Positions 1 to 8,222 of a stretch of 64,000 nt of DNA are shown one piece after another. Numbering within the stretch: the first letter of the stretch is position 1; every line of letters begins with the position of its first letter. The translations under genes were made by a program, and so were the position numbers. Origin of the DNA: Azospirillum doebereinerae (GTDB taxonomy: Bacteria; Pseudomonadota; Alphaproteobacteria; Azospirillales; Azospirillaceae); contig NZ_RZIJ01000011.1 in NCBI RefSeq assembly GCF_003989665.1, positions 1-64,000 on the forward strand, written 5' to 3'. The notes under the pieces were generated by a model. That model saw only the letters and a list, made by a program, of their open reading frames with translations. It had not been told where the DNA came from and made no database searches.

Positions 1-374
1 AGACCGGCCAGATGCTGGCCGCCCTGCTGGGCTGGGGCCAGGGCACCTTCGCCTCCAAGATCGTTGCCGGTGAGGGCAGCGTTGCCGTGACCCGCGAGAT
101 CGACGGCGGGCTGGAGACGGTGGACCTCAAGCTGCCGGCCATCGTCACGGCCGATCTGCGACTGAACGAGCCGCGCTACGCGTCGCTGCCGAACATCATG
201 AAGGCGAAGAAGAAGCCGCTGGAGACCGTCACCCCGGACAGCCTGGGCGTGGACGTGGCGCCGCGTCTGACGACGCTGAAGGTGGTCGAGCCGGCCAAGC
301 GCAAGGCGGGCGTGAAGGTGGCCGATGTGGCCGCCTTGGTGGACAAGCTGAAGACCGAAGCGCGGGTGATCTGA
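1..374 (+). CDS. etfB: Electron transfer flavoprotein beta subunit, 3' part only
   Basis: The gene enters from the left edge; about 124 C-terminal residues are visible, read in the frame of base 3. EtfB pairs with EtfA to carry electrons from acyl-CoA dehydrogenases to ETF-quinone oxidoreductase. The visible part holds the ETF-beta signature with the run [19 protein letters not shown], the loop that contacts partner dehydrogenases. The stop lies two bases before the etfA start, so the pair is co-transcribed and probably translationally coupled. Nothing in the visible part looks damaged; the N-terminal nucleotide-binding half lies outside the window. Confidence 0.95.
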   Translation, partial: TGQMLAALLGWGQGTFASKIVAGEGSVAVTREIDGGLETVDLKLPAIVTADLRLNEPRYASLPNIMKAKKKPLETVTPDSLGVDVAPRLTTLKVVEPAKRKAGVKVADVAALVDKLKTEARVI

Positions 375-376
375 TC

Positions 377-1324
377 ATGGCCAACATTCTCGTCATCGCC
401 GACCACGACAACGCGGCGCTTCGTCCCGCCACGCTGAACGCGATCACCGCCGCCGCCCAGATTGGTGGCGATGTCCACGTGCTGGTCGCCGGCAAGGGCG
501 CGCAGGCCGTGGCCGACGCCGCCGCCAAGGTGGCGGGCGTCGCGAAGGTCCTGCTGGCCGACGACGCGGCCTACGAGCACCAGCTTCCCGAGGACGTCGC
601 CCCGCTGGTCGTCGCCACCGCCAAGGGTGGTTACGGCCATGTGCTGGCCGGCGCGACCTCGGTCGGCAAGAATCTGCTGCCGCGCGTGGCGGCCCTGCTC
701 GACGTGGCGGCGATCTCCGACATCACGGGCGTCGTGTCGGCCGACACCTTCGAGCGGCCGATCTACGCCGGCAACGCCATCGCCACCGTGCAGTCCAAGG
801 ATCCGGTCAAGGTCCTGACCGTCCGCACCACCGCCTTCGACACCGCCGCCGCCGAAGGCGGCTCGGCCAGCGTCGAGTCGGTCGCGGCGGCCGGCGCGGC
901 CGGCCTGTCGAGCTTCGTCTCGGCCGAGCTGACCAAGTCGGAGCGTCCCGAGCTCACATCCGCCCGCGTGGTGGTGTCGGGCGGGCGCGGCATGCAGTCG
1001 GGCGAGAACTTCCCGCTGCTGGAGGCGCTGGCCGACAAGCTGGGCGCCGCCGTCGGCGCCAGCCGCGCCGCCGTGGACGCGGGGTTCGTTCCCAACGATT
1101 ACCAAGTCGGGCAAACCGGCAAGATCGTGGCGCCCGAGCTGTACATCGCCGTCGGCATTTCCGGTGCCATCCAGCACCTCGCCGGCATGAAGGACAGCAA
1201 GGTCATCGTCGCGATCAACAAGGATGAGGAAGCGCCCATTTTCCAGGTCGCCGATTACGGTCTGGTCGCCGACCTGTTCAAGGCGGTGCCGGAACTGACG
1301 GCCGCGCTGGACAAGGCCCGCTAA
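377..1324 (+). CDS. etfA: Electron transfer flavoprotein alpha subunit
   Basis: This 315-residue protein has the normal length for EtfA, the FAD-carrying subunit of the soluble electron transfer flavoprotein. The N-terminal half (about 1-185) is the ETF alpha/beta fold. The C-terminal half (about 190-315) is the FAD domain, recognised by VVSGGRGM, by [20 protein letters not shown] and by the closing signature [17 protein letters not shown]. It follows etfB by two bases and precedes a 3-hydroxyacyl-CoA dehydrogenase by 51 bases, which fits a role in beta-oxidation or PHB turnover. Start chosen as the ATG directly after the etfB stop. Confidence 0.97.
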   Translation: MANILVIADHDNAALRPATLNAITAAAQIGGDVHVLVAGKGAQAVADAAAKVAGVAKVLLADDAAYEHQLPEDVAPLVVATAKGGYGHVLAGATSVGKNLLPRVAALLDVAAISDITGVVSADTFERPIYAGNAIATVQSKDPVKVLTVRTTAFDTAAAEGGSASVESVAAAGAAGLSSFVSAELTKSERPELTSARVVVSGGRGMQSGENFPLLEALADKLGAAVGASRAAVDAGFVPNDYQVGQTGKIVAPELYIAVGISGAIQHLAGMKDSKVIVAINKDEEAPIFQVADYGLVADLFKAVPELTAALDKAR

Positions 1325-1375
1325 GACGGCTGGCCCGTCCGGTCCCCGTTCCCCCCATCCCCGCGGAAAAGCCCA

Positions 1376-2254
1376 ATGTCCACGATCAAGAAGATTGGTA
1401 TCATCGGTGCCGGCCAGATGGGCAGCGGCATCGCCCAGGTCTGCGCGCAGGCGGGCTATGACGTCGTCGTCTCCGACATCAGCGAGGAGGTCATCGCCAA
1501 GTCGCTCGCGGGGATCGGCCGGAACTTCGACCGCCAGATCCAGAAGGGCAAGCTGACCGAGGCCGACAAGGCGACGGCGCTGGCCCGCATCGTCACCGGC
1601 ACCGACCTGACGGTCTTCACCGACTCCGATCTTGTGATCGAGGCCGCGACGGAGAACGAGGCGCTCAAGCGCGACATTCTGAAGAAGCTGGTCCCGAACC
1701 TGAAGCCCGAGGCGCTGATCGCGACGAACACCTCGTCGATCTCGATCACCCGTCTGGCGGCGGCGACCGACCGTCCGGCCAAGTTCATCGGCATGCACTT
1801 CATGAACCCGGTGCCGGTGATGCAGCTGGTCGAGCTGATCCGTGGCATCGCGACCGACGAGCCGACCTTCACCGCCGTTCAGGAGCTGACCCAGGCCATC
1901 GGCAAGACGGCGGCGGTGGCCGAGGATTTCCCGGCCTTCATCGTCAACCGCATCCTGCTGCCGATGATCAACGAGGCGGTCTACACCCTGTACGAGGGCG
2001 TCGGCGGCGTCGAGGCCATCGACACGGCGCTGAAGCTGGGCGCCAACCACCCGATGGGACCGCTGGAGCTGGCGGATTTCATCGGTCTGGACACCTGTCT
2101 GGCGGTCATGCAGGTCCTCTACGAGGGCTTGGCCGACAGCAAGTACCGTCCTTGCCCGCTGCTGGTGAAGTATGTCGAGGCTGGCTGGATCGGCAAGAAG
2201 TTCGGCCGCGGCTTCTATGACTACTCGCAGACGCCGCCGATCCCGACCCGGTGA
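1376..2254 (+). CDS. hbdA: 3-hydroxybutyryl-CoA dehydrogenase
   Basis: The 292-residue product is the short, single-domain-pair form of 3-hydroxyacyl-CoA dehydrogenase, typical of acetoacetyl-CoA/3-hydroxybutyryl-CoA interconversion with NAD(P). Residues 1-185 form the Rossmann part with GAGQMGSGIAQ near the N-terminus. The catalytic histidine lies in HFMNPVPVMQLVELI. The family signature continues as EDFPAFIVNRILLPMINEA, and the helical C-terminal domain ends at YDYSQTPP. It is the third gene of the etfBA unit and is followed at once by a strong terminator. Which chain length it prefers cannot be read from sequence. Confidence 0.95.
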   Translation: MSTIKKIGIIGAGQMGSGIAQVCAQAGYDVVVSDISEEVIAKSLAGIGRNFDRQIQKGKLTEADKATALARIVTGTDLTVFTDSDLVIEAATENEALKRDILKKLVPNLKPEALIATNTSSISITRLAAATDRPAKFIGMHFMNPVPVMQLVELIRGIATDEPTFTAVQELTQAIGKTAAVAEDFPAFIVNRILLPMINEAVYTLYEGVGGVEAIDTALKLGANHPMGPLELADFIGLDTCLAVMQVLYEGLADSKYRPCPLLVKYVEAGWIGKKFGRGFYDYSQTPPIPTR

Positions 2255-2281
2255 CGGCCGGTTTCCGATCGGCAGACATTC

Positions 2282-2321
2282 AAACGCCCGCTCCGGTCCT
2301 CCGAAGCGGGCGTTTTCTTTT
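2282..2321 (+). terminator. Rho-independent terminator of the etfBA-hbd unit
   Basis: A perfect 11-bp inverted repeat (2282-2292 with 2305-2315, AAACGCCCGCT and its complement) with a 12-base loop is followed by a T-rich run at 2312-2321. It lies 28 bases after the hbd stop and closes the transcript. Confidence 0.88.
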
Positions 2322-2348
2322 GCAGGCTCGGGAGCCGTGCGATCGGCT

Positions 2349-2606
2349 TTACAAGGCGTCGCGCCGCTCGGCCGCGTCCAGCTCGTCGGGATCGACCTCC
2401 ACCGCCTGCATCACGACCGGGCCGCCGGGCGCGCCCGGCATCAGGATCACTGTGGAGGTCCGGCGGTAGGCGGGAAAGGAGAGGCTCTCGATCAGTTCCT
2501 CCTCCATCTCCACCACGTAGCGGCCCGGCGGCTGCGCGCCGTCGAGACCGTTCAGGGTGAAGGGGCGGGTGAAGGTGACCGTCCTTCGAGTGTTGCGCGT
2601 GAGCAT
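2349..2606 (-). CDS. Small conserved-looking hypothetical protein
   Basis: An 85-residue acidic protein that I do not recognise by function. It begins with a basic strand-rich stretch (RRTVTFTRPFTLNG), then PPGRYVVEMEEELIESLSF and YRRTSTVILMP, which suggests a small beta-structured cytoplasmic protein; the C-terminus is acidic. No signal peptide, membrane segment or cysteine is visible. It is the last of three small minus-strand genes (2349-3547) that may form a unit, separated by 25-28 bases each. Codon use matches the neighbours, so it is probably a real gene. Confidence 0.6.
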   Translation of the reverse strand: MLTRNTRRTVTFTRPFTLNGLDGAQPPGRYVVEMEEELIESLSFPAYRRTSTVILMPGAPGGPVVMQAVEVDPDELDAAERRDAL

Positions 2607-2631
2607 CGGGACCCTCCTGGACGGCGCTCCG

Positions 2632-2967
2632 TCACGGAGCGCTCTCGATTGCGGCGAGCTGGAGAAGGGCGGCCTTCAGCCAGGGCGCCCGGACGATGCG
2701 GTTGCGCGTCGACCACGGCACCTTGGTGGCGTTCTCGGCCTCGTAGAGGCTCTGGGCCAGCGCCTCGACCGCCATGCGGCCGCCGAGCTGGCTCTCGCGG
2801 GCGACCCGCTCGCGCCCGGTTTCCGTTCCCTTGACGCGGTACTGGTTCTCGCCGCTGTCCGGTGGCAGGAAGCGTTCCACCCGGTGGTCGCCGCGCGGCG
2901 CGCCGTGTTTCACCTCCGGTTCGCAGAAATGGACGATCTGGCCGATGTGGAATTTCTGGCTGTTCAT
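2632..2967 (-). CDS. Hypothetical protein, 111 residues
   Basis: Function not recognised. The protein starts NSQKFHIGQIVHF, resembling short beta-rich proteins that begin with a hydrophobic strand. A middle segment reads HRVERFLPPDSGENQYRVKG, followed by a helical, alanine-rich tail. It contains one cysteine and no transmembrane segment. The small upstream and downstream genes run the same way at close spacing, so the three are likely co-transcribed. The GC3 pattern supports coding in this frame rather than the overlapping plus-strand frames. Confidence 0.6.
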   Translation of the reverse strand: MNSQKFHIGQIVHFCEPEVKHGAPRGDHRVERFLPPDSGENQYRVKGTETGRERVARESQLGGRMAVEALAQSLYEAENATKVPWSTRNRIVRAPWLKAALLQLAAIESAP

Positions 2968-2995
2968 GGTTGGCCTCCGGCCATCCGGTATGCGT

Positions 2996-3547
2996 TCATG
3001 CCGATTCCGATGCGGCTTCAGCCGCCGCCACGACCGCCGCCTTGCGGCGCCCGCGCCCGGCCGCCTTGGTCGCCGCCGTCGCGGCGGCCTTGCGGGCTTG
3101 GCGCACGGCCAATTCCTCCTGGATCGCGGGCAGCGCCGCCTGGGCGGCGGTCTTCTGCTTGGCGTTGCCGTTCAGGGCGAGGCGTTCGGCGTTGGCGCCC
3201 AAAGTGCCGAGATCGGCGTCGGCCATGTCGGGCAGTCGTTTCAGCAAATCCATCGTCAGCTCGCTTTCAAGTCGGAGGGGCCGGATATCGCCGGCAGGGG
3301 GGACGGCCATCGGGGAGGGCGCCGGCACCGGAGCGGGGCGGTTCGCGGCCTGGGCCTGCGACTGCCAGCCGTCCTGCCAGCCCTTGGCGGACTCGCTGCC
3401 CGCCGGATGCGGGTTGGTCGAGGGCACCGCCCCGGACCGCGCGGCCAGCTTGCCGGTCAGGAACGCGACCTGCGTCCAGCGGTCGCCTCCCCGTTTCGTG
3501 GCGGGCGGCAGTGTCTTCGCATGAGTCATCGCCGCTTGAACCGCCAT
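2996..3547 (-). CDS. Hypothetical protein with Ala/Lys/Arg-rich tail
   Basis: A 183-residue protein from the first ATG; a second ATG six codons in (3529) is equally possible because neither has a convincing ribosome site. Residues about 1-60 are low in structure and proline-rich. The middle (about 90-150) is helical and contains DLLKRLPDMADADLGTLGAN. The last 35 residues are alanine/lysine/arginine-rich, a basic tail reminiscent of DNA-binding or phasin-like proteins, though I cannot assign either. It is the first gene of the three-gene minus-strand group ending at 2349. Confidence 0.55.
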   Translation of the reverse strand: MAVQAAMTHAKTLPPATKRGGDRWTQVAFLTGKLAARSGAVPSTNPHPAGSESAKGWQDGWQSQAQAANRPAPVPAPSPMAVPPAGDIRPLRLESELTMDLLKRLPDMADADLGTLGANAERLALNGNAKQKTAAQAALPAIQEELAVRQARKAAATAATKAAGRGRRKAAVVAAAEAASESA

Positions 3548-3871
3548 TTCAGAAAATATCGATATTAATATGGTCTTCCGATGGTGAATTTCAAAACACT
3601 ATCGCGCCTGTACCCCTTAAATAAATCCAGGAACACGTTCGATATCGGGAAAAATCCCTCGATCCTCCGTCCTCTCGAAAATTACGATGGCAGGCGAAAA
3701 CTGCGGGCCGTGCTTTGGCGGCGACAAGACAGGGCCGTCGATTTTTTACGGTGCCCTCTCGGCGACCTTTTGAAATTCGTGCTGCGTTTTAGCCAAGGCG
3801 CGGGCGCGCTCCCCGTCCCCGGAACGCGAGCGGGCGTTCCGGGGCTGGCCGGCGGGCCGGCAAACAGGGCA
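3548..3871. other. Gene-free stretch between divergent-ended small genes and the transglutaminase gene
   Basis: These 324 bases hold no convincing gene. The left part (3548-3670) is AT-richer than the surroundings and probably holds the promoter of the minus-strand gene ending upstream. Near the right end there is a perfect 10-bp inverted repeat, CCCCGGAACG at 3817-3826 with its complement at 3835-3844. It could end the transglutaminase transcript, but no T-run follows it on the minus strand. Confidence 0.5.
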
Positions 3872-4681
3872 TCAGGCGGGGATTTCGTCCGTCCAGACCC
3901 GGAAGCTGGTCAGCGTGTTCGGCCCGAAGGTGTGGGTCAGCGGCACGTCGGCGGCGTCGCGGCCCTGCGCGATCAGCACGCGGCCGATCCGCCGGACGTT
4001 GTTGCGCGGGTCGAAGACATGCCAGCGCCCGCCGAGGTAGACCTCCATCCAGGCCGCGAAATCGCCGGGATCGTAGGGCGGCGGCAGGCCGATGTCGCTG
4101 ATGTAGCCGGTGCAGTAGCGCGCCGGGATGTTCATGCAGCGGCAGAAGGCGACGGCGAGGTGGGCGTAGTCGCGGCAGACCCCGCGCTTCTCGGCGTAGG
4201 CCTCGGCGGCGGTGCGGGTCGGGCGGGAATGCTCGTAGCCGAAGGTGATGTGCTTGTGGACGAAGTCGCAGATCGCCTGCACGCGCGCCCAGCCCGTGGG
4301 GGTGTCGGCGAACAGCCGCCACGCCTCGGCCGACAGCACGTCGGTCTCGCAATAGCGGCTGCCGAGCAGGAATTGCAGCGTGTCCGCCGGCAGATCCTGG
4401 ACCGCGTGCTGCACGGCGGTCAGGTCGACCGGGTCGGGCTGGCCATCGTCCCAGATGACGCTGTCGGTGGTGAGCTTCAGGCTGCCCGCCGGGGCGACCA
4501 GACGGTTGCACCAGTTGCCGAAGCTGTCGCGGTAGCCCTGGACCGGCACCGGCGGGGTGGTGATCATGTGGTCGGGGCGTTCGAGATGGGCGACGCGCGT
4601 GTAATGCGTGTTCAGCATCACGATCATCGGGGTGGGGCCGGTGAAATTGTAGGTCAGCTCGTATCCGAGGCGGATGCGCAT
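3872..4681 (-). CDS. Transglutaminase-like cysteine protease family protein
   Basis: The product of 269 residues starts at the ATG at 4681, chosen because GGAG lies nine bases upstream and the protein then begins MRIRLGYELTYNF, the usual start of this family; the frame stays open further upstream without a better site. The N-terminal half is the bacterial transglutaminase N-domain. The catalytic core is visible as KRGVCRDYAHLAVAFC (Cys169) with His221 and Asp224 in RWHVFDPR, the Cys-His-Asp triad. It has no signal peptide, so it is cytoplasmic. Relatives are proteases or amide-modifying enzymes of mostly unknown substrate. It is transcribed alone. Confidence 0.85.
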   Translation of the reverse strand: MRIRLGYELTYNFTGPTPMIVMLNTHYTRVAHLERPDHMITTPPVPVQGYRDSFGNWCNRLVAPAGSLKLTTDSVIWDDGQPDPVDLTAVQHAVQDLPADTLQFLLGSRYCETDVLSAEAWRLFADTPTGWARVQAICDFVHKHITFGYEHSRPTRTAAEAYAEKRGVCRDYAHLAVAFCRCMNIPARYCTGYISDIGLPPPYDPGDFAAWMEVYLGGRWHVFDPRNNVRRIGRVLIAQGRDAADVPLTHTFGPNTLTSFRVWTDEIPA

Positions 4682-5024
4682 GCGGAGGTCTCCGGCAAGG
4701 GGATGCCCGGCGGGCGGAAGGGGCGGCGGAACGGCCGCGGCGCCATCGGACCCCGTCCGGCCTCCAGGGGCCGGGATCCGTGCGACAGGGGCGACGGTCG
4801 CGCCCGGAAGCCCGAGCATGACACGTTTCCTACGGAAACCGACACACTCTAAATCGAATTTCCAAGCCGGAGCGGGGCTTTAGCGCCCGGCCTCGCGGGT
4901 TCGGTCCCAATGGCCCGGCCCCAATGGCTTGGTCTTGTCCGGCCTTGGCGTTGACCGTCCCGGCGATGCGCGGCACTGTGCCGGCGGTCTCCACCGCGAA
5001 CCCGTGCCAGCCCCTCATGCTTCC

Positions 5025-6251
5025 ATGACTCCAGCCACAGCCTCCGCCATCGAGGGCGTCGTGTCGGTCCGCCTGCTGGTTGCCGACGGCGCCGTCCGGC
5101 GGGCCGAGGTCGCGGTCCGCCGCCCCGCCGCCGCCGTGGCCCGCGCGCTGGCCGGTCGCACGCCGGAGGAGGCGGTCCGGCTGGTCCCCCTGCTGTTCAG
5201 CCTGTGCGGCACCGCCCAGGGGCTGGCCGCCGCGATGGCCTGCGAGGCGGCGCTGGGTCTCGACGCGTCGGCCCACGCGCCGGCCCGCGCGCTGATGCTC
5301 GACGCCGAGGCGGCCGACAGCCACGGGTGGCAGGCCGCCATGGCATGGCCGGCGCTGCTCGGCGAGCGGCCCGCCCCGCAAGGCCTGCGCGCGCTGCGCG
5401 CCGCCGTGACGGCCCTGAACGAGGCGCTGTATCCGGGACGGGACGGGCTGCGGCCGGGCGGCGGGGCGTTGCGGCCCGACCCGGCCGGCCTTGCCGATCC
5501 GGTGGCGCGCATCGCCGCTTGGATCGAGGCCGAAATCTTCGCCGGCCCATGCCCGGCCGACCACGACGCGCTCGCCGCCTGGGCCGCGCTGGGCGCCACC
5601 GCCGCCGCCCGGCTGACCGCGCGGCTGCTGGATCCCCGCCTTGCTGGACAGGGCGCCGTCGGTGTCGAGGCCCTGGCCGAGCGGCGCCCATCCTGGTTTG
5701 CCGAGCGGCTCGCCGCCGATCCCGGATTTTCCGCCCGCCCGCATCATGACGGCGCCCCCGCACACACCGGATCGCTGGCCCGCCGCGCCGATCACCCGCT
5801 GGTCGTCTCGGTCGCGGAGCGGCACGGCTTCGGGCTGGCGGCGCTGCTCGCCGCCCGGCTGGCCGACATGGCGGCGCTGCCCCGGCACATGGCCGAAGCG
5901 ACCGGACGGGTCCGCCCCGCCGTGCCCGCCGTGGCCTTCCTGGTCTCCGCCGCCCCCGGCGTCGGCTGCGGGGTGGTGGAGACGGCGCGCGGGCGGCTGG
6001 CCCATTGGCTGCGGCTCGGTCCCGACGGGCGGATCGCCGACTTCCGCGCCGTGGCGCCGACCGAATGGAACTGCGCCGCCGACGGGCCGCTGGCGCGCGG
6101 GCTGGCCGCGCTGCCGGCCGGGCCGGATCTGGCGGAGCGGGCGCGGCTGCTGGTCGCCCTGCGCGACCCCTGCGTCGCCTGCACCGTCACGCTGGAGGAA
6201 GCCGGCGGCGCCGGCCCGATTCCGATTCGAGAGAAGGAGAGCCCCGCCTGA
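5025..6251 (+). CDS. hupK: HupK-like hydrogenase maturation protein (large-subunit paralogue)
   Basis: The 408-residue product is a degenerate relative of the [NiFe] hydrogenase large subunit, as expected for HupK, which is thought to act as a scaffold while the NiFe(CN)2CO centre is built. The L1-like site survives only as LFSLCGTAQG (Cys61). The C-terminal site is intact as DPCVACTV (Cys383, Cys386), matching DPCLACST of the HupL encoded at 35218. There is no C-terminal cleavage peptide ending on histidine. The ATG at 5025 was chosen because homology to large subunits begins soon after it; the frame is open to 4929. Its stop overlaps the next start by one base. Confidence 0.75.
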   Translation: MTPATASAIEGVVSVRLLVADGAVRRAEVAVRRPAAAVARALAGRTPEEAVRLVPLLFSLCGTAQGLAAAMACEAALGLDASAHAPARALMLDAEAADSHGWQAAMAWPALLGERPAPQGLRALRAAVTALNEALYPGRDGLRPGGGALRPDPAGLADPVARIAAWIEAEIFAGPCPADHDALAAWAALGATAAARLTARLLDPRLAGQGAVGVEALAERRPSWFAERLAADPGFSARPHHDGAPAHTGSLARRADHPLVVSVAERHGFGLAALLAARLADMAALPRHMAEATGRVRPAVPAVAFLVSAAPGVGCGVVETARGRLAHWLRLGPDGRIADFRAVAPTEWNCAADGPLARGLAALPAGPDLAERARLLVALRDPCVACTVTLEEAGGAGPIPIREKESPA

Positions 6252-7072
6252 TGCCCGCGGACCACGATCAGCACCCCGATCACGAGCACATCGGCCCCGA
6301 CGGCAAGGTCTACCGCCGCCCCGTCGCCGTGCCCGTCCACCGGCACGCGTCGCACCCTGACGACGAGGGTGAGCACGACCATGTCGGCCCCGACGGGCGC
6401 GTCTTCCGCCACAGCCACCATGGCAACGGCCCGCGCGTCGATGCGGCGGCCTCGGCCAATCGGCGGCGCTTCGCGGAGGCTGGCGTGTTCGTGATGACGC
6501 TGTTGTCCAACCCCGGCGCCGGCAAGACCACCTTGCTGGCTCGCACCCTGACCGAGTTGAAGAACCGCGTCCCGATGGCGGCGGTCGTGGACGATCCCCG
6601 GACCGGCCTCGACGCCGCCCGCCTCCGCGCCACCGGTGCGGCGGTCGTCCAGGCCGAAGCCGCCACCCAGTCCTCCACGGGGCGCCTCGACGCGATGGCC
6701 GTGGGGGCGGCGGCCGACCGGCTGGGTCTCGCGGAGGACAGCGTGCTGTTCATCGAGGCCGCTCCCATCCCCGCCCACGCCGCCGGGGCCGATCTGGGGG
6801 AAACCCACCGGATCCTGCTGCTGCCGGTGACGGAGGGGGAGGACCGGCCCCTGAAACACCCGGATCTGATCGCCGCCGCCGACCTGCTGGTCGTCACCAA
6901 GACCGACCTGCTGCCGCATCTGTCGATGGATGTGGAGAGGCTGATCGATCACGCGCAACGGTTGAAACCCTCTCTGGCGGTCATCGCGTTGTCCGCCACC
7001 TCCGGTCAAGGGCTGCGGGCGTGGTACGACTGGATCGAGGACGGTTTGGCCGAGGCGCGCGCCGGTCGGTGA
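6251..7072 (+). CDS. HypB-like GTPase with degenerate metal site
   Basis: A 273-residue G3E-family GTPase related to HypB, the nickel-inserting GTPase of hydrogenase maturation. The His-rich N-terminus (14 or more His in 60 residues) contains two copies of an H-x-GPDG-K/R-V-x-R motif at about 13-22 and 44-53. Walker A is NPGAGKTT (87-94), the SVTEGED-type segment is LPVTEGEDRPLKHP and the base-specificity motif is TKTD (216-219). True HypB carries a conserved GKxCHLDA metal site; here it reads SSTGRLDAM, with Cys and His lost. The N-terminal CxxCGC motif is also absent. It overlaps hupK by one base (TGATG), so both are co-translated. Confidence 0.8.
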   Translation: MPADHDQHPDHEHIGPDGKVYRRPVAVPVHRHASHPDDEGEHDHVGPDGRVFRHSHHGNGPRVDAAASANRRRFAEAGVFVMTLLSNPGAGKTTLLARTLTELKNRVPMAAVVDDPRTGLDAARLRATGAAVVQAEAATQSSTGRLDAMAVGAAADRLGLAEDSVLFIEAAPIPAHAAGADLGETHRILLLPVTEGEDRPLKHPDLIAAADLLVVTKTDLLPHLSMDVERLIDHAQRLKPSLAVIALSATSGQGLRAWYDWIEDGLAEARAGR

Positions 7073-7238
7073 TTGGGGGCGAAGGACCATTGGCCGGATG
7101 GGCGGCCGTTTCGCCCGAGCTACCCCATCGTTGCCGCGCCGCCGGTCCCGTCGGAAGGACCCCTTCCGCGCGCTGGCTGTTGCCTCTCTCGGATGATCCT
7201 ATGCCCAGACCTAGGACGATCTGCGAAGAGAGGTTCCG

Positions 7239-7961
7239 ATGGCGATGCTGACCACCGTCCGTTTGGGCGCCCCCCGTTTGGATCCCGGCGCGCTTGCCGG
7301 GACCGCATCGGCCGCGCAGGCGATGGCGCGCTTGCCCAACAGACAGCCTCTGTACGCCCACCGCGTGAAGCGCGGCTTCGACGTTGTCGGCGCGGCCGGC
7401 CTGATCCTGCTGTTCGGACCGCTGATGCTGGTCGTCGCCTGGCTGGTCGCCAAGGATGGCGGGCCGGCGGTCTTCGGCCACCGCCGCGTCGGCGCCGACG
7501 GGCGGTCCTTCACCTGTCTGAAGTTCCGCTCGATGGTGATCGACGCCAACGACGCGCTGGATCGGCTGTTGGCCGAGGACGAGGAGGCGCGGGCCGAATG
7601 GGCGGCCACGCGCAAGCTGCGCAACGATCCCCGCATCACCGGGGTCGGGCGCTTCCTGCGCCGGTCGAGCCTGGACGAGCTGCCCCAGCTGTTCAACGTG
7701 CTGCGCGGCGAGATGAGTCTGGTCGGCCCGCGTCCCATCGTGGACGACGAGGTCGCCTTCTACCACGCCTGTTTCCCCTTCTACGCGCAGTGCCGGCCGG
7801 GGCTGACGGGGTTGTGGCAGGTCAGCGGGCGCAGCGACGTGGATTACGTGCGCCGGGTCCAGCTGGACACCGCCTACGTCGTCGGCTGGAACTTCTGGAG
7901 CGACATCACGATCATGCTGCGCACCGTGCGGGTCATGGTGAAGGGCAGCGGCGCCTATTGA
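7239..7961 (+). CDS. Undecaprenyl-phosphate sugar phosphotransferase, ExoY type
   Basis: The 240-residue protein belongs to the bacterial sugar transferase family that loads the first sugar phosphate onto undecaprenyl phosphate for exopolysaccharide or capsule synthesis. An N-terminal amphipathic leader is followed by KRGFDVVGAAGLILL, one membrane segment (about 45-70), then the catalytic segment with KFRSMV, the pair RRSSLDELPQLFNVLRGEM, VGPRP and PGLTGLWQVSGRS. Length fits the short ExoY class without the N-terminal membrane domain of WbaP. The start at 7239 has GAGAGG upstream. No other polysaccharide gene adjoins it, so the sugar and polymer are unknown. Confidence 0.9.
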   Translation: MAMLTTVRLGAPRLDPGALAGTASAAQAMARLPNRQPLYAHRVKRGFDVVGAAGLILLFGPLMLVVAWLVAKDGGPAVFGHRRVGADGRSFTCLKFRSMVIDANDALDRLLAEDEEARAEWAATRKLRNDPRITGVGRFLRRSSLDELPQLFNVLRGEMSLVGPRPIVDDEVAFYHACFPFYAQCRPGLTGLWQVSGRSDVDYVRRVQLDTAYVVGWNFWSDITIMLRTVRVMVKGSGAY

Positions 7962-8222
7962 AGCCTGGAGTCGGAGGGCGGAAAGCCCTCCTCGACGAAG
8001 GAGAGCATCCGTTCACGCCGTTCCGCCCCCCTTCGGGCGCGGGACAAGCCGCTTGGCGCCCCCCATTTCCGGTTCCGGCCTTCCCCTCAATGCCGGAACC
8101 GGGGTGGACTTTGAGACGACAACGACGGCATGCTAGGGTCGTTCCACTTGCGAAACCCCCTGGTAACGTATGCGATGCGCGTGATTACGCCGGCCGGTCC
8201 GGCCAGTCGAGAGGGGCCTAGG

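Noticed and set aside
176..2050. A 624-codon open frame opposite etfBA and hbd
   Set aside because: It is a mirror of high-GC coding on the other strand, and the plus-strand genes are certain. Sequence is low-complexity with repeated Arg/Gly/His/Asp.
4970..4990. A GG-N10-GC pair upstream of hupK, resembling a sigma-54 promoter
   Set aside because: The -12 part reads CCGGC rather than TTGC; in such GC-rich DNA this match is expected by chance.
7973..7991. Hairpin GGAGGGC-GGAAA-GCCCTCC after the sugar transferase gene
   Set aside because: Stem is only seven bases and no T-run follows; not called a terminator.
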